Shown one piece after another: positions 1 to 12,188 of a stretch of 64,000 nucleotides of DNA. Below the pieces are notes generated by a model. The model was not told where the DNA came from. It saw nothing but the letters and a program-made list of their open reading frames with translations, and made no database searches. Origin of the DNA: Reticulitermes lucifugus. Taxonomy: Eukaryota; Arthropoda; Insecta; Blattodea; Rhinotermitidae. The position numbers and the translations under genes are program-made. The DNA is taken from assembly GCA_026260175.1 (NCBI GenBank), contig JAKCWW010001147.1:3413-67412 (forward strand). The letters are read 5' to 3'. Within the stretch, counting starts at the first letter, position 1. Each line of letters opens with the position of its first letter.

Positions 1-1737
1 ATCAGGATGAGTAGAACTTGTGCAGTCAGTGGACTGGTCACCCACTACAGAATGCACACTTCCCGACCAAGAAACCTCTGAAAGGAGGCCCTATGCTCCG
101 AAAGGAGCGGCAGGAAGTTTATCAGAATAGCAAAGCTTAATGAGGCTTGTTTTACTAAAGTTACTATGTTCGCTTGCGGATATAAAAGGGCACTTTTAAT
201 TTAATTGTCACAGTAACGGTGGGCATAGAATTCATTAATCTTGGTTCTGTTGTGTTAATTTAATTTTGTGTACTTCCTGTCTTTACACAAATACATATCT
301 GAAATTTAATGTAATTTTTCCTCCGAAAGCGTGACATAAAATTAAAACGCCTTCTATAAAATCATACAAAATGTATGAATTAATTAATTACTGGCATTTA
401 AAATTACTGCACCCATCACTTCGTAATTAAAATTGAAAGCTTTGATAGCATGGACATAGTATAATATCCTGTAATGTTTTTGAAACGTAATCAATTTTAT
501 GTAATGATGGAACATAAAACAATATTGTTCCAGGCACAATACAACAAATATATAATTCAGTGGAATAATTAACTTTCGTAACGAAGAGTGAAAATATTTT
601 CACTTGTGTGTGTACGGTACATTATAATTTCAGGGTGTAGAGTTCAAACCTACAATGAAATTAGAAGCATGGTGTACTTTTGCCGATGTTACAGAGATCC
701 AAACAGATATTACTACAATAAAATTAAAAACTACTTCTCTTTCACATTTGTGATCACATTAGGAAATCAAACAAAAATATGTGATTTTGTAATATAACAC
801 TGCGTGTGGTAAGTAATGTGAGACTAAACATTGTCTCTGTTTTTTGTACCTACAGGGATTTCAGCTCAACGTGAAATCCGCTCAAAAAGTCTGTATTCAC
901 AATCTCCAAATTCCAGATACGCTTGACACCTGTAGGAAGTTCTCTAGAAATTAACTATAATGTCTGCCTCTTTGAGTTTATTTCTTGTGCATGGTTATCT
1001 GCTGAAGAGCTTATGTTTTTCAGATATTTATATGTGACAGTTTAAATAATTCCATCTGTAAAATAAGTTAGCAAATATTCGACTTCAAAGTATGGACTCC
1101 TTCACAGAACAAGTTACAATCCTAAATTCTTTTGGTTTAGAACGAAAAATTTGTTGGTGCTTACACATCGATTTTGTGGAATAAGCGTTTTAAAAACTTC
1201 CGTAGACATGTTTCTGAAAGAAGTTCGATATCATTTATTTTTTCCGAAAGAATACGGTTCTGAAGAATAGCTAGTAATCACGTTAACTTTTCCTTTAACA
1301 AGGAACCTGTTATTCGAGATTTATTCACCAATCGACATGTTGGTTCGGAAGGAATTGAAGTACCAGGAAATCGACTTCTAAATTCACTGCGATATTTTTT
1401 ACAGGATTCATTTTTTATACATCATTACGCAATAAGAAACTCCTCTGTATTACACTGTACTGTATACTCATGTATTACAAAGGTAACCTACGTCCAAATA
1501 AATACCCGTTTGTTCCCCTGTACTAATATTCACGAATCACATAGAACAATTCACACCTGGTACAAGCAGCATTTGAAACGGTGTGTGACGGATTTCAAAG
1601 GACGCGTAATCGTACCTGTTGCCGTAAGACTAATCGGAATGAGTCATATGGAGACCAACAGGAGAACCTTCTGCGTGGGTTTACTTTTCAGATAAACTGT
1701 CTGTATTACTGGTGTCACTCTGTAAGTCTCGCATTAA
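1..1737. other. no recognisable feature
   Basis: AT-rich DNA with only short open frames (61-69 codons) and no protein-family signature. I see no repeat shared with the rest of the window. Confidence 0.5.
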
Positions 1738-2003
1738 CATGACGGATCGCCGGCCTCCCACCGCGGAGGCCCGGGTTGGGTCCCGGGTCAGTCCATGTGG
1801 GATTTGTGGTGGACAAAGTGGCACTGGAAAAGGTTTTTCACCGAGTACTTCGGTTTTCCCCTGTCAATGTCATTCCACCGGTGATCCATTACACAAAAAA
1901 ACGGAACAAATTAATCATATTCATCACAGGGTTGCACAATAAGCCTCAAGGCTGCGGTGCGTCTGTAGCACCTGCTGCGGGACCCTTCTCCATAAAAAAA
2001 GGA
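1738..2003 (+). mobile_element. SINE, family S3 (tRNA-like head)
   Basis: The head around 1755-1790 has a GC-rich arm and a degenerate Pol III B box (cccgggttgggtcccggg). The body (gtggacaaagtggcactgg, then a 'cttcggttttcccc' block) is shared with a second copy at 4355-4520. A short A-run at 1992-2000 fits a SINE tail. No A box is convincing and the target duplication is not clear (atgac at best). Open frames across it belong to the SINE, not to a gene. Confidence 0.6.
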
Positions 2004-2392
2004 TGACATTCTGCTTTTAAGATAGAAGTTGTCCTTTGTCTGTTATATTCTTAAGAATTTTTAGGTTATAAAAACATTAAAGTTTTGTATGGATGCCACT
2101 ATAAGACTTCTGCTGTGGAGATCAGACAGATAATGTATATGAAAGATATACCCTGAGGAAAATATTTAGGCGTAAGAAGGAAAGTTCTGTGTTAGTTTTG
2201 AATTATTCTGGTAATCAGACTAAAAGCGAGTCAAGTTTGGTCTGTCAAAAATTTGAAAATAATTTTAACACAATTGACAAAATATTTAAATGTAATAAAC
2301 CTTACTTCCGTTTCCTTGGAAAATATATTTTCTTTTATGTTGACACCATATGGGTATTATCTCTGTACACTAAATAGCTAAATAAGAAACGA

Positions 2393-2570
2393 ACTAGCTA
2401 ACTAACTAAATAATTAACTAATGGTGTTGTTGTTGAAGAGCTCCCGTTCCGAAGCTCATAGCCACTAAGCTTCTCAAGAAATGCCATGCTTTCCATGGAA
2501 ACCGAAGATTAATTAGCTTCCTGAAAATAACCTACCCTGGCCACTGTTCTAAACTACACTAATTTAGTTC
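2393..2570 (-). mobile_element. RTE-like LINE, 3' end fragment
   Basis: Read on the minus strand this is a decayed copy of the LINE 3' end seen best at 54000-54390. It matches the segments 'cttctcaagaa', the 'atggaaaccgaag' stop-proximal block and 'ccactgttct'. It ends in a ctaactaacta-type short repeat, as expected for RTE-type 3' tails. The coding part is too decayed to translate. Confidence 0.55.
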
Positions 2571-2920
2571 AAAACATTATACCCAACTGTTTTAAAATAT
2601 CATTATATATTCATATATTCAGACACATTGTTTTTTGGATTATTCTTACCAATAGCAGAGGAAATATGTTTTTCGTTCAGTTAAAAATGTTTCGTCCACT
2701 ATGTTCATACACCCAAGCAGTAATTTATCACACATGATTTGCGGAATCTGCATTCACTCACCGTTATGAACGTGTTAGTAATGTCGCTTGTGGGTGACGT
2801 AACATTTTACTGCGGTATCGTCGACTTCCATGGAGTACTACCGATTCATAGAAGACTTTTGTTAAATAGATTCTACAAAGGCATTTAATACAATTTAAAA
2901 ACAAATTTTATCTAGTTGGT

Positions 2921-3030
2921 AAGTTAGTGCTCACCCTATAACATCCCATGGAAGCAAAGAACGGGAGTAGATCTATAGCTCTACCCGTTCGTAACTTCGG
3001 CGCTAGATGGGGGTGGGTGTTTGAAATTTA
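2921..3030 (-). mobile_element. SINE S1, 3' fragment
   Basis: Contains the S1 3'-body landmarks in reverse: 'gaacggg', 'tatagctctac', 'cggcgctaga' and 'ggggtgggtg'. These match 43400-43495. The head is missing. Confidence 0.6.
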
Positions 3031-3224
3031 AACTTATTACGGTTGTTCTCTATATCTCTAAGGGACCTATGCCTTCGAGCCTAGGGAAGGGTAGTTTGTA
3101 GGGACTGATCTCTCGCAGTTCCTGCAGTATTTATTATTTTATATACGAGAGATGGTGGCACGAAACCGGATCAGGTCTCTGGACTCAGAGTTCGAGCGCC
3201 TGTTTCTTACCCTCATAGAGTCGC

Positions 3225-3455
3225 AAGGTCTGACGTTCCTGAACTAGCCAGGGAGCTGGATGGTCGGACCGCTGCGGCACAACCTCCAGAGAAAGAGCCC
3301 AGGTACCCATTGTAAGGGAGCTTGGGTGGGCCACAAGGCCGGCCTGGATGGTCATGGAGTAGATAAAATCACTTTCCCCCATCGGGGTCCGAACCCCGGC
3401 CGTCCAACAGGTTGCGAGTCGCTATACCGACTACACTATCCCGGCTACTCATCTG
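3225..3455 (-). mobile_element. SINE S1, nearly full length
   Basis: In reverse orientation the head (3375-3452) has a B box (ggggtccgaacccc) and an A-box region (cgctataccgactacactatcccggc). These are followed by the S1 body (gcctggatgg, cttgggtgggcc, cccaggtaccc). The tRNA-like boxes are Pol III promoter elements. The minus-strand 65-codon and plus-strand 67-codon frames here are SINE shadows. Confidence 0.75.
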
Positions 3456-3667
3456 CTGGGTAGTCTAAGAATTTATCTGATTGAACGTGAGAGCTTGGTG
3501 AATAATCTTTGTCTGCCAAGGGCGTTATTCATATGTTATCCTTATCTGTACCGCTGTGTTACGCATAAACAACAGCTTGTTAACTTCCTGTGATATCGCC
3601 TGGTATGCCCTGATGGATGTGGTAGTCCGTAATAGCGAGCTGGAAGAAAACCTTTTCTTTCTTTATT

Positions 3668-3935
3668 AGTCTGACCACTTTATACCTATTCGTTGTAGGT
3701 GTAGAGGGTTATTTTTGCATCTAATCACACTCAAGGACACACACACACACTCGGCAGGATTCCCCTGCTCGACGGATAGGCCCGTCGCAGAGACCTCTAC
3801 CTCCCACCACACCATACTCACAAGAGACGGACATCCATGCCTGCTGCGGGAATCGAACCCGCAATCCCAGCAAGCGAACGGCCGCAAACCCACACCTTAT
3901 TACCACCGGCGTCGGCTGAATAAAACCTTTGTACA
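3668..3935 (-). mobile_element. SINE S2 (tRNA Leu/Ser-like head)
   Basis: Reading the minus strand, the head at 3930-3835 contains 'cgcttgctgggattgcggg' followed by the B box ggttcgattccc. The body (aggtagaggtctctgc, 'gagcaggggaatcctgccgag', a GT-run, 'gagtgtgat') aligns with the S2 copy at 27684-27949. The CA microsatellite at 3738-3750 is the GT-run inside the SINE. Confidence 0.7.
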
Positions 3936-4354
3936 ATCAGAACTCTTGAAATGTTCACTGTTCTTAAATTCTTGGATGGGCAACGAGACTTCCTTTCAGG
4001 TGGGCGCGCTGAGCTTCATTACCATTAAGTGGTACTCAAGAAAATATTGAACTTGGTCATTTTATCTTCTACGTTAAGTCTTGTTTCAGTGTACAATAAG
4101 GAAGTTGGCTCAAAGAATATAGTTTGTGACTTGTATTACAGAGTGCCATGTTATGATCCGGTAGCGACAGCATTACTCGATCCCTCCAGGGAAGTGACTC
4201 CACAGAAACTACAAACTACGCTAAGATCGCTTCCTTCCACGTCCTTTCCAATTAATTAGTCACTATCGCCTAATTCTTACCAGTTGCATATTCTGAATTT
4301 CTGACAGCGCAGTTATCCTTAAGAAGCCTAGCGGTTACTCTATGTACCACCTGG

Positions 4355-4520
4355 TGTAAGAGCCGTGCCATGGCTCAGGCCTCTCACATGGAGACCCGGG
4401 TTCGTTCTTAGGCCATTCCATGCAGGGGTTATGTGTACAAAGTGGTAATGGGAAAAGTTTCTCTCCCAGCACTTCGGCTTTCACCATTCATTCATCTATC
4501 ACCGACGCTATGTAATCTCA
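4355..4520 (+). mobile_element. SINE S3, second copy
   Basis: Has a better B box than the first copy (acccgggttcgttcttagg). It is followed by the shared S3 body: 'tacaaagtggtaatgggaaa', 'ctcccagcacttcggcttt' and 'tcattca'. No tail or clear target duplication was found. Confidence 0.6.
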
Positions 4521-4894
4521 GCAATTAACAGCGTCCTTAAATAACACACTTGTACACTTGCACAAGCTTTAACATTGAGTAATTCTAGGTTTGTGCACAG
4601 ATTGATTTTATACGTGGCATGTGGTTCTCTGAACAAAGCTGTTATTTCTCTGTGTTATAATCCAGATGGAGAGTGTTTACTGCGCGATATGAACTCAAGT
4701 CTTTCTAAATCAATTAACCTTATGCTTTACCGCCTTGAATGAAAGAAAATCTATTTGAATACTCTATATTCTTACAGCATGGATGATATCCTTTCTTTAT
4801 TCATTTTTAGTAGCATATTGGCGTACTTCTAGGTAACCATATGCTGGAGAGCATAGCTAGAATAAACTGTGTTCTTTCACACTTCTTAGACTAT

Positions 4895-4965
4895 CTGAAG
4901 ATGGAGGCAGGAAGTTCCTCCGAAACGTTGTTACCTGTAAGCTACACCAGTACACTTGGCCTTGC
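4895..4965 (+). ncRNA. hammerhead-like hairpin motif, type B
   Basis: CTGAAGA (4895-4901), one T, a five-pair stem (ggagg 4903-4907 with cctcc 4917-4921), then GAAAC (4922-4926) and gttgtt. The CTGANGA plus stem plus GAAA order is the hammerhead core. Flanking stem I does not pair well. Downstream 'acctgtaagctacac' recurs after the copies at 7366 and 8467, so this is a dispersed repeat family and not a chance match. Confidence 0.4.
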
Positions 4966-6140
4966 ACATACTTCAAAGTATTTAACTGGGCATCTTATTA
5001 ATTTATATAAGAACTGACTAAATGTAATTTATGCCTATATGAGCCCTGTAACAACTAATCTAAAGACTGAAGGAGAAAGAGTGGTGGACGTCATGAGAAG
5101 CACTGCACTTATTACAGGTGGGCAAAAATAGATATTTTACTGGTCTGAAACATCCCAGGCTGTGCCTGCTTGTCCTACTGGTGACGATATGCTGGAGACT
5201 AGGTACGACTTTCGGAAGTGAAGAAGACGTGGTGAGAGAAAGTGGAAAATTTGAGTATTCAGCAGAGAAATTTGAGAATTTTCAGTTTTCAGTTTAGAGG
5301 GCTGTATTTTGATGACGCTGAGAGAGCTGCGTTTGAGAGGAAATGTTTGGAAAGCTGCACGAGAGCACTGAGTGCAACTTAGTTGTGAGCGTACACTCAC
5401 CATTTGCTCTAAGACCGAGGAAAATCACGGAAAGCCTTGATAGAACTGCACTTGAAGAATAAAATAAATCTACGTTACATACTTATATAAAGATTTGTTT
5501 CGTACCTGACAGAGAACACAGTATTCCTGCATTAGAGGAACCAATCGATGAATGCTGTTAGGGATATAATAGCTTATTGTAATAACCACACTGAATACAA
5601 AAATACACTGTGATAACAATATATATTAAAGGGTTATAATATAATTTCAATTTTTATAACTTATTCAGACAGGTAATACTTCACTCTGACATAAGTGTAG
5701 GATGTCATATTGCGAAGGCTCAAATTTACGTCATCTTGGTAGCGTGTCACTCTACTTTCTCATAGTTGGATAGAATAATTCGAAAGAGTAAACAGGTGTA
5801 GTCTTCTAGATACCCCAACAAATAAACTTTCTTCAAATATTTATGTGATTTTAATATTTTTCATTTCTGGTATGACAAATATGATACAGATGTAATGTTA
5901 TGTATAGGATATCTGATTATTTTTGTGGGTGCAAATGAATGTTATTGGATTTTATTTCAGCCACGGGATCTTTTTGGCGTAGCCTAATCTTAGACAGTGG
6001 AGGAAAGTTAACATCACTAAGTGACCAAACACGTATTTCTTCCAGACAATTTAATGAGTTTTTATATTTTTTACCGGCAGATCTACATATGCAACAGACC
6101 AAGAATTATTATGTAATTGTTTTATAAAATAGCGTCTGTT
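4966..6140. other. no recognisable feature
   Basis: One 88-codon minus-strand frame (5137-5403, S/L-rich) has no known domain, signal peptide or conserved spacing. The rest is AT-rich. Confidence 0.45.
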
Positions 6141-6142
6141 AT

Positions 6143-6188
6143 TCTCCCTGATGATGGGCCGAAAGGTTCCGAAACATGTAGGAGTGGA
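6143..6188 (+). ncRNA. hammerhead-like motif, type A
   Basis: CTGATGA (6148-6154), an unpaired T, a GC-rich stem (gggccgaaaggttcc), GAAAC (6171-6175), then atgta. The base after gta starts 'ggag', which pairs with 'ctcc' directly before CTGATGA (stem I, four pairs). Stem III would be AC/GT around a two-base loop, with GUA as the cleavage triplet. The core bases are intact. The extra T before stem II is the one departure from the canonical fold. Confidence 0.55.
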
Positions 6189-6190
6189 AT

Positions 6191-6993
6191 GTTTTCGGAT
6201 ATACTATTATGAACCTGTGACAGTTACTGCATTTGTTGGATAATATTTTGTAAATATTTAATGCTCTCAAACATTGGTATTTGAAGCAGTAATTGCAGAA
6301 GAATTTTTAGTCATTCAGATCATCTACGACAACCGTGCTGTGTTCGTGCTAACCACGACAAACAAACACACACACACACAAACACACAGCCGTATATCGA
6401 ACGGACCTCCAGCTAGTACAATAGAAGGGCAGACGACAGTCTGCTGTATGCTGACGTCACGTACGAATATCATTAACACTCGGACATTGCACCTTAACTG
6501 TCCGACAGAATAATAAAAGAGCAGTACAAATGAGTATTACATAACGCCTCTTTATACCGGAAAAACTGTTTATATAACCGTTTTTATGAAACTTTTCTTA
6601 TGACATTGAAATATTGTTCATCCAATTTTTACTTATGCTCTTCCGACAGATCAAATATTATAAAACACGCATGGAAGCCGTAGGAGCTGTCAAGACCTTA
6701 AATATTCTGTGACATTCATCGCTAAAGATTCTCTTTCTTGTGATTCGCCCTAAAATTTGGAAGAAATTTCAGACTATACTGAATGCTTTCGGTGCGCCAC
6801 TGTAAGAAATTCGTCTAAAGGAACGTTAATATCTAATAATATAAGATTTTAAACTGAGAAATTCGAGATTTAAAGGATTACCATGACCCGGATTCGATCC
6901 GATGATTTCCTGCTTAATTGCAGAATTTTTTCTCTGCCCCTTGTATCACTTCATTTATATATTTTATACACCTATTCAGATGACGGTTTTGTG
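6191..6993. other. no recognisable feature; short CA run
   Basis: A short (CA)n run lies at 6364-6386. The 79-codon frame across it carries no domain. Confidence 0.45.
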
Positions 6994-7260
6994 GGCCGGG
7001 ATAGCGCAGTCGGTATATCGACTTGCTACGGGCTGGACGGTCCGGGGATCGAATTCCAGTGTGGGCAAGATTTTCCACACCCGTCCGGACCGGCGCTGGG
7101 GCCCACCCTGCCTCCTGTACAACGGTTACCGGGTCTATTTCCCAGGGAGTAAAGCGACGGGCGTGGCTTTAACCACCCATCTCCATCTAGCTCTGGGGTT
7201 AAAGAAAGAGTAGAGGTAACCTTACTCTCCTTCTGGACCTTCATGACCCGTTCTAGGGTG
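6994..7260 (+). mobile_element. SINE S1, full length
   Basis: The clearest plus-strand S1 copy. The head is 'gggccgggatagcgcagtcgg' with an A box (tagcgcagtcggtat), then the B box ggggatcgaattcc at 7035-7050. The body follows (accggcgctggggcccacc, 'agtaaagcgacgggcgtgg', 'ccatctagctctggggttaa', 'ccttcatgacccgttctagg'). The open frames of 72-103 codons here are SINE artefacts. Confidence 0.8.
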
Positions 7261-7365
7261 ATCTTTGTGGAACATTTTGCCGTATAGACTCGTAGATATG
7301 TAAGGGCGTTCCGTAGAAACCTGTTGCCTCAGTATTCTATGCAAAAATCTTCTATTGCCTTTACC

Positions 7366-7432
7366 CTGAAGAGAGAGGCACCGGTTTTCTCCGAAACATT
7401 GATACCTGTAGACTACAGGACGTCACATGCAT
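7366..7432 (+). ncRNA. hammerhead-like motif, type B, decayed
   Basis: CTGAAGA (7366-7372), then a weak gagagg...ttctcc stem and GAAAC (7393-7397). It is followed by the perfect small palindrome 'cctgtagactacagg', the same downstream block as after 4926 and 8500. Confidence 0.35.
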
Positions 7433-7551
7433 GAAATGTTCCTCAGTGTAAGTATATTTTAAAATTTTAAAACATTACTTAACTTCAAAGCCATATTGCT
7501 GTAAAAATTTCTCGTGCACGTTTTACGAGTATTGCAAAGACCTGAAGATGA

Positions 7552-7590
7552 TCGGATTTAAACTGTTGAAACATGTCGAACACTATCTGA
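7552..7590 (+). ncRNA. hammerhead-like motif, type A, decayed stem II
   Basis: CTGAAGA (7552-7558) and GAAAC (7568-7572), followed by atgtc. The intervening stem is only weakly paired and stem I is absent. Confidence 0.3.
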
Positions 7591-8231
7591 ATATGTAATG
7601 TAACAACATTGCTGTGTTAAAGGAGTATATCTGCCCTTGTTTATTTTGCGTGTGGCGACTGAGAACGCACTGGGCTGTTTTAAATTATAATCAAGGAGAA
7701 CACACTTTTGACGTTCCCTGGCGGTAGAACCTCTATGTCATTAATGCACATAAATGTGCGCGTTTTGGAGACATGTTAAAATTACTGTGTCTATAGCAAC
7801 ACGAAAACACTGTCGTTCCAATAACGTGTCAGTCATTGCCCAGGCATATAATAATGGCCATTTTAATGTAAAACTACTCCGGTTCAATAAAAACCAACAG
7901 GATGTCCTGGTTTCCGAGACAAGCTCCAACAATATTATTTAGTTACAGTGTCCGCTGGACAGGATAATATAGAGCACAACGTGTTTCCCCATCTGTATTG
8001 TTCTGAGTGAACAAAGGCTACCCCGTCACTCCGCCACACTCACCCTCCAGGGGCAAACTGTGCTTCAATCGCTGACCATTAAAATTGCTGTGCATATCAG
8101 AGGTTTTAGTCATGGTAATGGAGTTTACTGCTAAACATACATGTACGTGGTTGTTCTGCACTACGGACCTACGCCTGCATACCACTTTAAATGGCAGATA
8201 ACAGAGACTCTGCTCAGAAACCATAACTATC
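7591..8231. other. no recognisable feature
   Basis: Overlapping frames of 62-68 codons on both strands have no protein signature. Confidence 0.4.
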
Positions 8232-8392
8232 TAATTAAGTAATTCCATAGAGCAGAGACCTTCTTGAGTACGTCATATTGCCCAGCTCGTCAGTAGTTTC
8301 TCCTTCATTTATGCAACCCGCATTTTCGTTTCCGTCTGCCCTGAAGTCCGTCGTCCCTGATCCCTGTCTAGACGAATTAATTTTGTCATCTT
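8232..8392 (-). mobile_element. RTE-like LINE, decayed 3' end
   Basis: Reverse-strand match to the 54000-54390 element: 'ttccatagagcagagaccttcttgag', then 'cagctcgtcagtagtttctcc', then the 'atgcaacccgca' block near the stop codon. Heavily diverged, with no coding left. Confidence 0.45.
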
Positions 8393-8466
8393 ATGGATCA
8401 TAACACCATGTGGTCTGGTAGGTAGATACCGTCGTTTCCGAGGTACATACTGCCTCAGTTTTCTAG

Positions 8467-8530
8467 CTGAAGATAGGGGATGAATGTTTCTTCTAAACGT
8501 CAGTACGCCTCTGGTAGACTACACGGGGTT
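8467..8530 (+). ncRNA. hammerhead-like motif, type B, decayed
   Basis: CTGAAGA at 8467-8473, with GAAAC mutated to taaac (8494-8498). It is followed by 'ggtagactacac', the downstream block of the type B family. Confidence 0.3.
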
Positions 8531-8585
8531 ATGACCCAGATGTTACTGTTAAATTATTGAAATACGCCTTCACTTTATTGCGTAG

Positions 8586-8690
8586 GCTGGGGCGTCAGAC
8601 TGACCACCGATTTCCATCTAGCGCTGATTTTAAGAATAAGGGGAGTTCTACATCTACTGTTGTATGCCTTCATGGCAAATTTACCTTACG
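8586..8690 (+). mobile_element. SINE S1, 3' half
   Basis: Shows 'ccatctagcgctgattttaa', 'agttctacatctactgt' and 'gccttcatggc', all S1 3'-body landmarks. The 5' head is missing. Confidence 0.6.
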
Positions 8691-9540
8691 TTTCTTCAAT
8701 GAAGGCTGAATAGTAAATAATAACTTGGACAGGATGTAGAACAGACCAGTCGTAGCCTATTTCAAGGTACAATCCAGTTACTTACCTGGAAGGATATAAG
8801 AGAACACGAGTAATATGAGCTAGGATAGTCGGTCTACGAAAAGGGATTTAAAAACTGATCCTTCCGAATGCTAAGCTGTCAGTCACGACAATTCCCAAAT
8901 TTAATATTTTCAAAGAAATCAATTATAATATTAATTCAAATATTAACAATGACATTATTTCAGACTATTCAGGGAATAGCTATAAAGAGTTTATTATAAT
9001 TACTATGAGCATGGTATTTTTATCACTAAATCTTCAGTACGTTAAAGGCATACAAATAAAACGAACACATTCCTCGGACATGTAAAAAGTTATAAATCTA
9101 TGAATATATATAATATTTTGAAAAAACCTGTATCTGATTCAAGGAGTTTTCATACCTTACGGCAGTATATTGGCCAGTTACAAATCGCGATATTTAATAA
9201 CAGCAACTGTACAGTAACGGCCATGTCTGCCTCCTAACATTTGAACACTATTCCCCACACACGCTTCATCACTGCATACTTTATCGTAATTGAGCAACAT
9301 AACTTTATCAAACTGGCGGCTGATTTCATACTCAGAACGCCCCTGGTTCAGATCTTTCACAGTCTGTACTGGCTAAGGTTGTTCTTAGTTTTCTTCGTTC
9401 TGTCCACTTAGATGTTGGGATAATACAACAAATGAGGACATGAACGATTCCTTCCACGTCCTTTCCAACTTGTCATTCGCTGATCATCATATTATTTGAG
9501 GCTGTATTATCTGAGGTACTGATAACTTTGAAAGTTGATC

Positions 9541-9541
9541 A

Positions 9542-9572
<31 letters not shown>

Positions 9573-9574
9573 AT
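9541..9574. repeat. (AATA)n microsatellite
   Basis: About eight perfect AAAT-type units. Confidence 0.95.
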
Positions 9575-11779
9575 TTACAGTACGAAAAATTAAACATATT
9601 TTCTGTGCGAGGTTCTGACTTTGCGAGTGCCTTACTCTGAACTAACGCTTATATTACTTAAGAAGACTGTGACTTTGTCTCTTTTTCTTTGTTGCAGGTA
9701 ACAGAAATAATTGAAATTTGTCTGTTTATGAGCATAATTGTCCCCTTCCGTGCTGTTCTCATTTGAGTCATAGAACTTGGTACAAGAAGTCCTTTCTACT
9801 GTAGTCTAGCAAGACGTAATCTCTGTCACAAATTACACATTGTTGCAAGGCGAAATAAATATTGTGTGAAATACCAAGTGGCCTACATTTCACAAAGGAA
9901 TCTAACCTTTCGACGATATGAGTTTTTAAGTACAGAATTAATTACATTTCGGATACTTTTCCTTACTTGGCCTAAAACTGAAATTCTGGCTACTTTGCTT
10001 CCAAACCACGAAATGAAATCTTGAAGAGCAGTAGCTATCTTCTGAATAATTGGTGGAGAAGTATTATGTAATTAAACTGCGAAATGGTACGTTGATTCGG
10101 AACACTAACAGACGACTCCCATGTTTCTATCATTAAAGGAAGTACTGTATATGGACGAATATATTCACCGAAAAATGCATTGACGTTTCAGATGGTAACT
10201 GATGTTATTACCACAACTTTGGTTGCAATGCGAATCTTTAATTGCAGACCCCTAATAAATCTGAAGAGTTTGAAATAATTTTCATTTTTCTTCTAGGGAT
10301 TTGTTATTTTACATTTAAGTATAAACAAGCCAATATATGTTATGTAGTGTTACGATCTAGAATTGACTGGAAGGAACAATAAATATCTATGTTTTTACAG
10401 ATTCTTAATTATTATATAAAATGTATCACATTCTCCATTGTTATGGATTAAAGTAATGTTACTCTTTACACTTAACAAAATGTAATGTAACTACTTAAGT
10501 ACAGCATCGTCTTGCTCGAGAAGTTACACGTAATAGTGGCCCAAGTGTTGAAGTTATTCCCTCCTACATGGCACTCGAAATTTTATTGCTGTGTTCAAAG
10601 GATTCCGCCACTGGTTTCTACCCTGAGGTTAAAAGATAAGATCCGAATTTCAAATTAATTACAGTTAATTTTAAAGGAAAACCAGAGAAACGCTGTAAAC
10701 GTAAATAAAAGAAGAACAGAGATTTTCATGACAAAAATATACGTATACATGTGTAAAATGGGTGGTCGAAGTAATACATCCGTATAATATAAATAGTGGC
10801 CTTTGTGCAGGTAAACGTATTTAGCAAACAAACAAAGCTGGGTTTTGTAATCCTTTATTATCATTTACAATAATCAGATATTTTATTTATTTGTAATTCT
10901 GTTACGCTAGTAATTACCGTCTCCAGATGAGCAGGAAATATGTGGTTGATACAACATATAGCTTTCCTAAATATCATCACTGTTAGATCCTAAGCTATAA
11001 ATAATGTGACCGTAATTACGTCTAGTGAATCCCATAGCAACAGAAATAAAATGAAGCATATCACTCCACTGAAATGTTGCATACATATTATGTCGGTTTA
11101 CCCACCAGATGTACATTCAGCCTTATGAAATGCATTTTGTCTCTGAGTGGTTCTCACAATTGTAAGTTTCGCAGCCTGAGAGGGACATGATTTGTGCACA
11201 ACACTGTTAATTTGAACAGCAGTGTACGTACATGCCACTAAACAGAGATAAAAGTGGCTTTTTAGAACTTTTTAGGCGCTTCAGTTCGGTAGAAAAACCT
11301 CGGAGTATGACCAATAAAATTTGTTAAGGCAACTGTTATATTTCACTTTCAAGAATTTGTTCCTACGTGCCAATGTTGTTGAGAGCGGCATAACTGTGAC
11401 GTGTTACGCCACTGGAAATTGTTTCCCTAGGACAGAATCTATTTAGAATAAAGTCTGTCCGTTTTTATGTCCATTTCCAACATTGCCACTAACGTGACAG
11501 CGACAAAATACGGAGATCCTTCAGGTGCGTACATCTCCAATATTACAGCAATGTGGCTTGTTGCATCAGTATGAAACACGTAATTTTCCAGCACAACCCT
11601 GTAGTAACAGCACATAAATGACTGTATTCCTTGTTACCGGATTTAGTAAACACAGAAGCACATTTCGAACAAGTACATTTTACGTTCAACGTGATATACA
11701 CAAACAGTCTGCACTCCAATAGGTTTGGTAGAGGTAATTCCTACTGCTTTTTTTTCTCAACCGCCCTCTCCTGCTCATA
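9575..11779. other. no recognisable feature
   Basis: 2.2 kb of AT-rich sequence. The only listed frame (10655-10864, minus, 69 codons) is hydrophobic but has no family match that I can name. Confidence 0.45.
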
Positions 11780-12165
11780 AATTTACATTTGTCTTTTGTC
11801 TTCCCATCTATTGTCTAGAAATTGGAACATAAAACGAATCATTTTATCCCTTGCCTTCTGCGGATTTGAAACTTGGTCCCTCGCTGTCAGTGAAGTACAT
11901 TTTGAGAACAGCGTGCTAAGGAGAATATCTCAAGTAAAGACAACAGGACAATGGAGAAAGTTACATAATGTGGCACCTCATTGTTTGTGCTCATCATGAC
12001 ACATTATTAGGGTGACTGAATAAAGGAGAATAACATGCGTGGGACATGTTGGTCGCATTGGGAGAAGAAATGAATACAAAACTAGAGTAAGAAAAGGTGA
12101 AGGGAAGAAACATCTTGGAAGACTTAAGTACTGAATAGAAGACAATAACATATTTTATGTTGAAA
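11780..12165 (+). pseudogene. RTE-like LINE reverse transcriptase C-terminus, decayed
   Basis: The plus-strand frame 11796-11999 reads like the post-catalytic region of the same LINE family as 28010-28770. It contains FCGFETWSLAV, then FENSVLRRIS, then TGQWRKLHN; compare YGCETWSFTL, FENRVLRKIC and IEEWRRLHN in the other copy. After a stop and a frame change the 'MRGTCWSHWEK' region corresponds to the MRWMGH motif and 'KKHLGRLKY' to the GKRxxGRxRRR basic motif. Several stops make it non-functional. The catalytic palm is absent. The 53-bp minisatellite starts about 25 bases after the last recognisable LINE sequence. Confidence 0.65.
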
Positions 12166-12188
12166 GAAATATTGTTTACGTACATGGG

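Noticed and set aside
6994-7120. tRNA gene
   Set aside because: A and B boxes are present, but the cloverleaf is broken and the sequence continues into the S1 SINE body shared by many copies. The same holds for 27684 and 3840.
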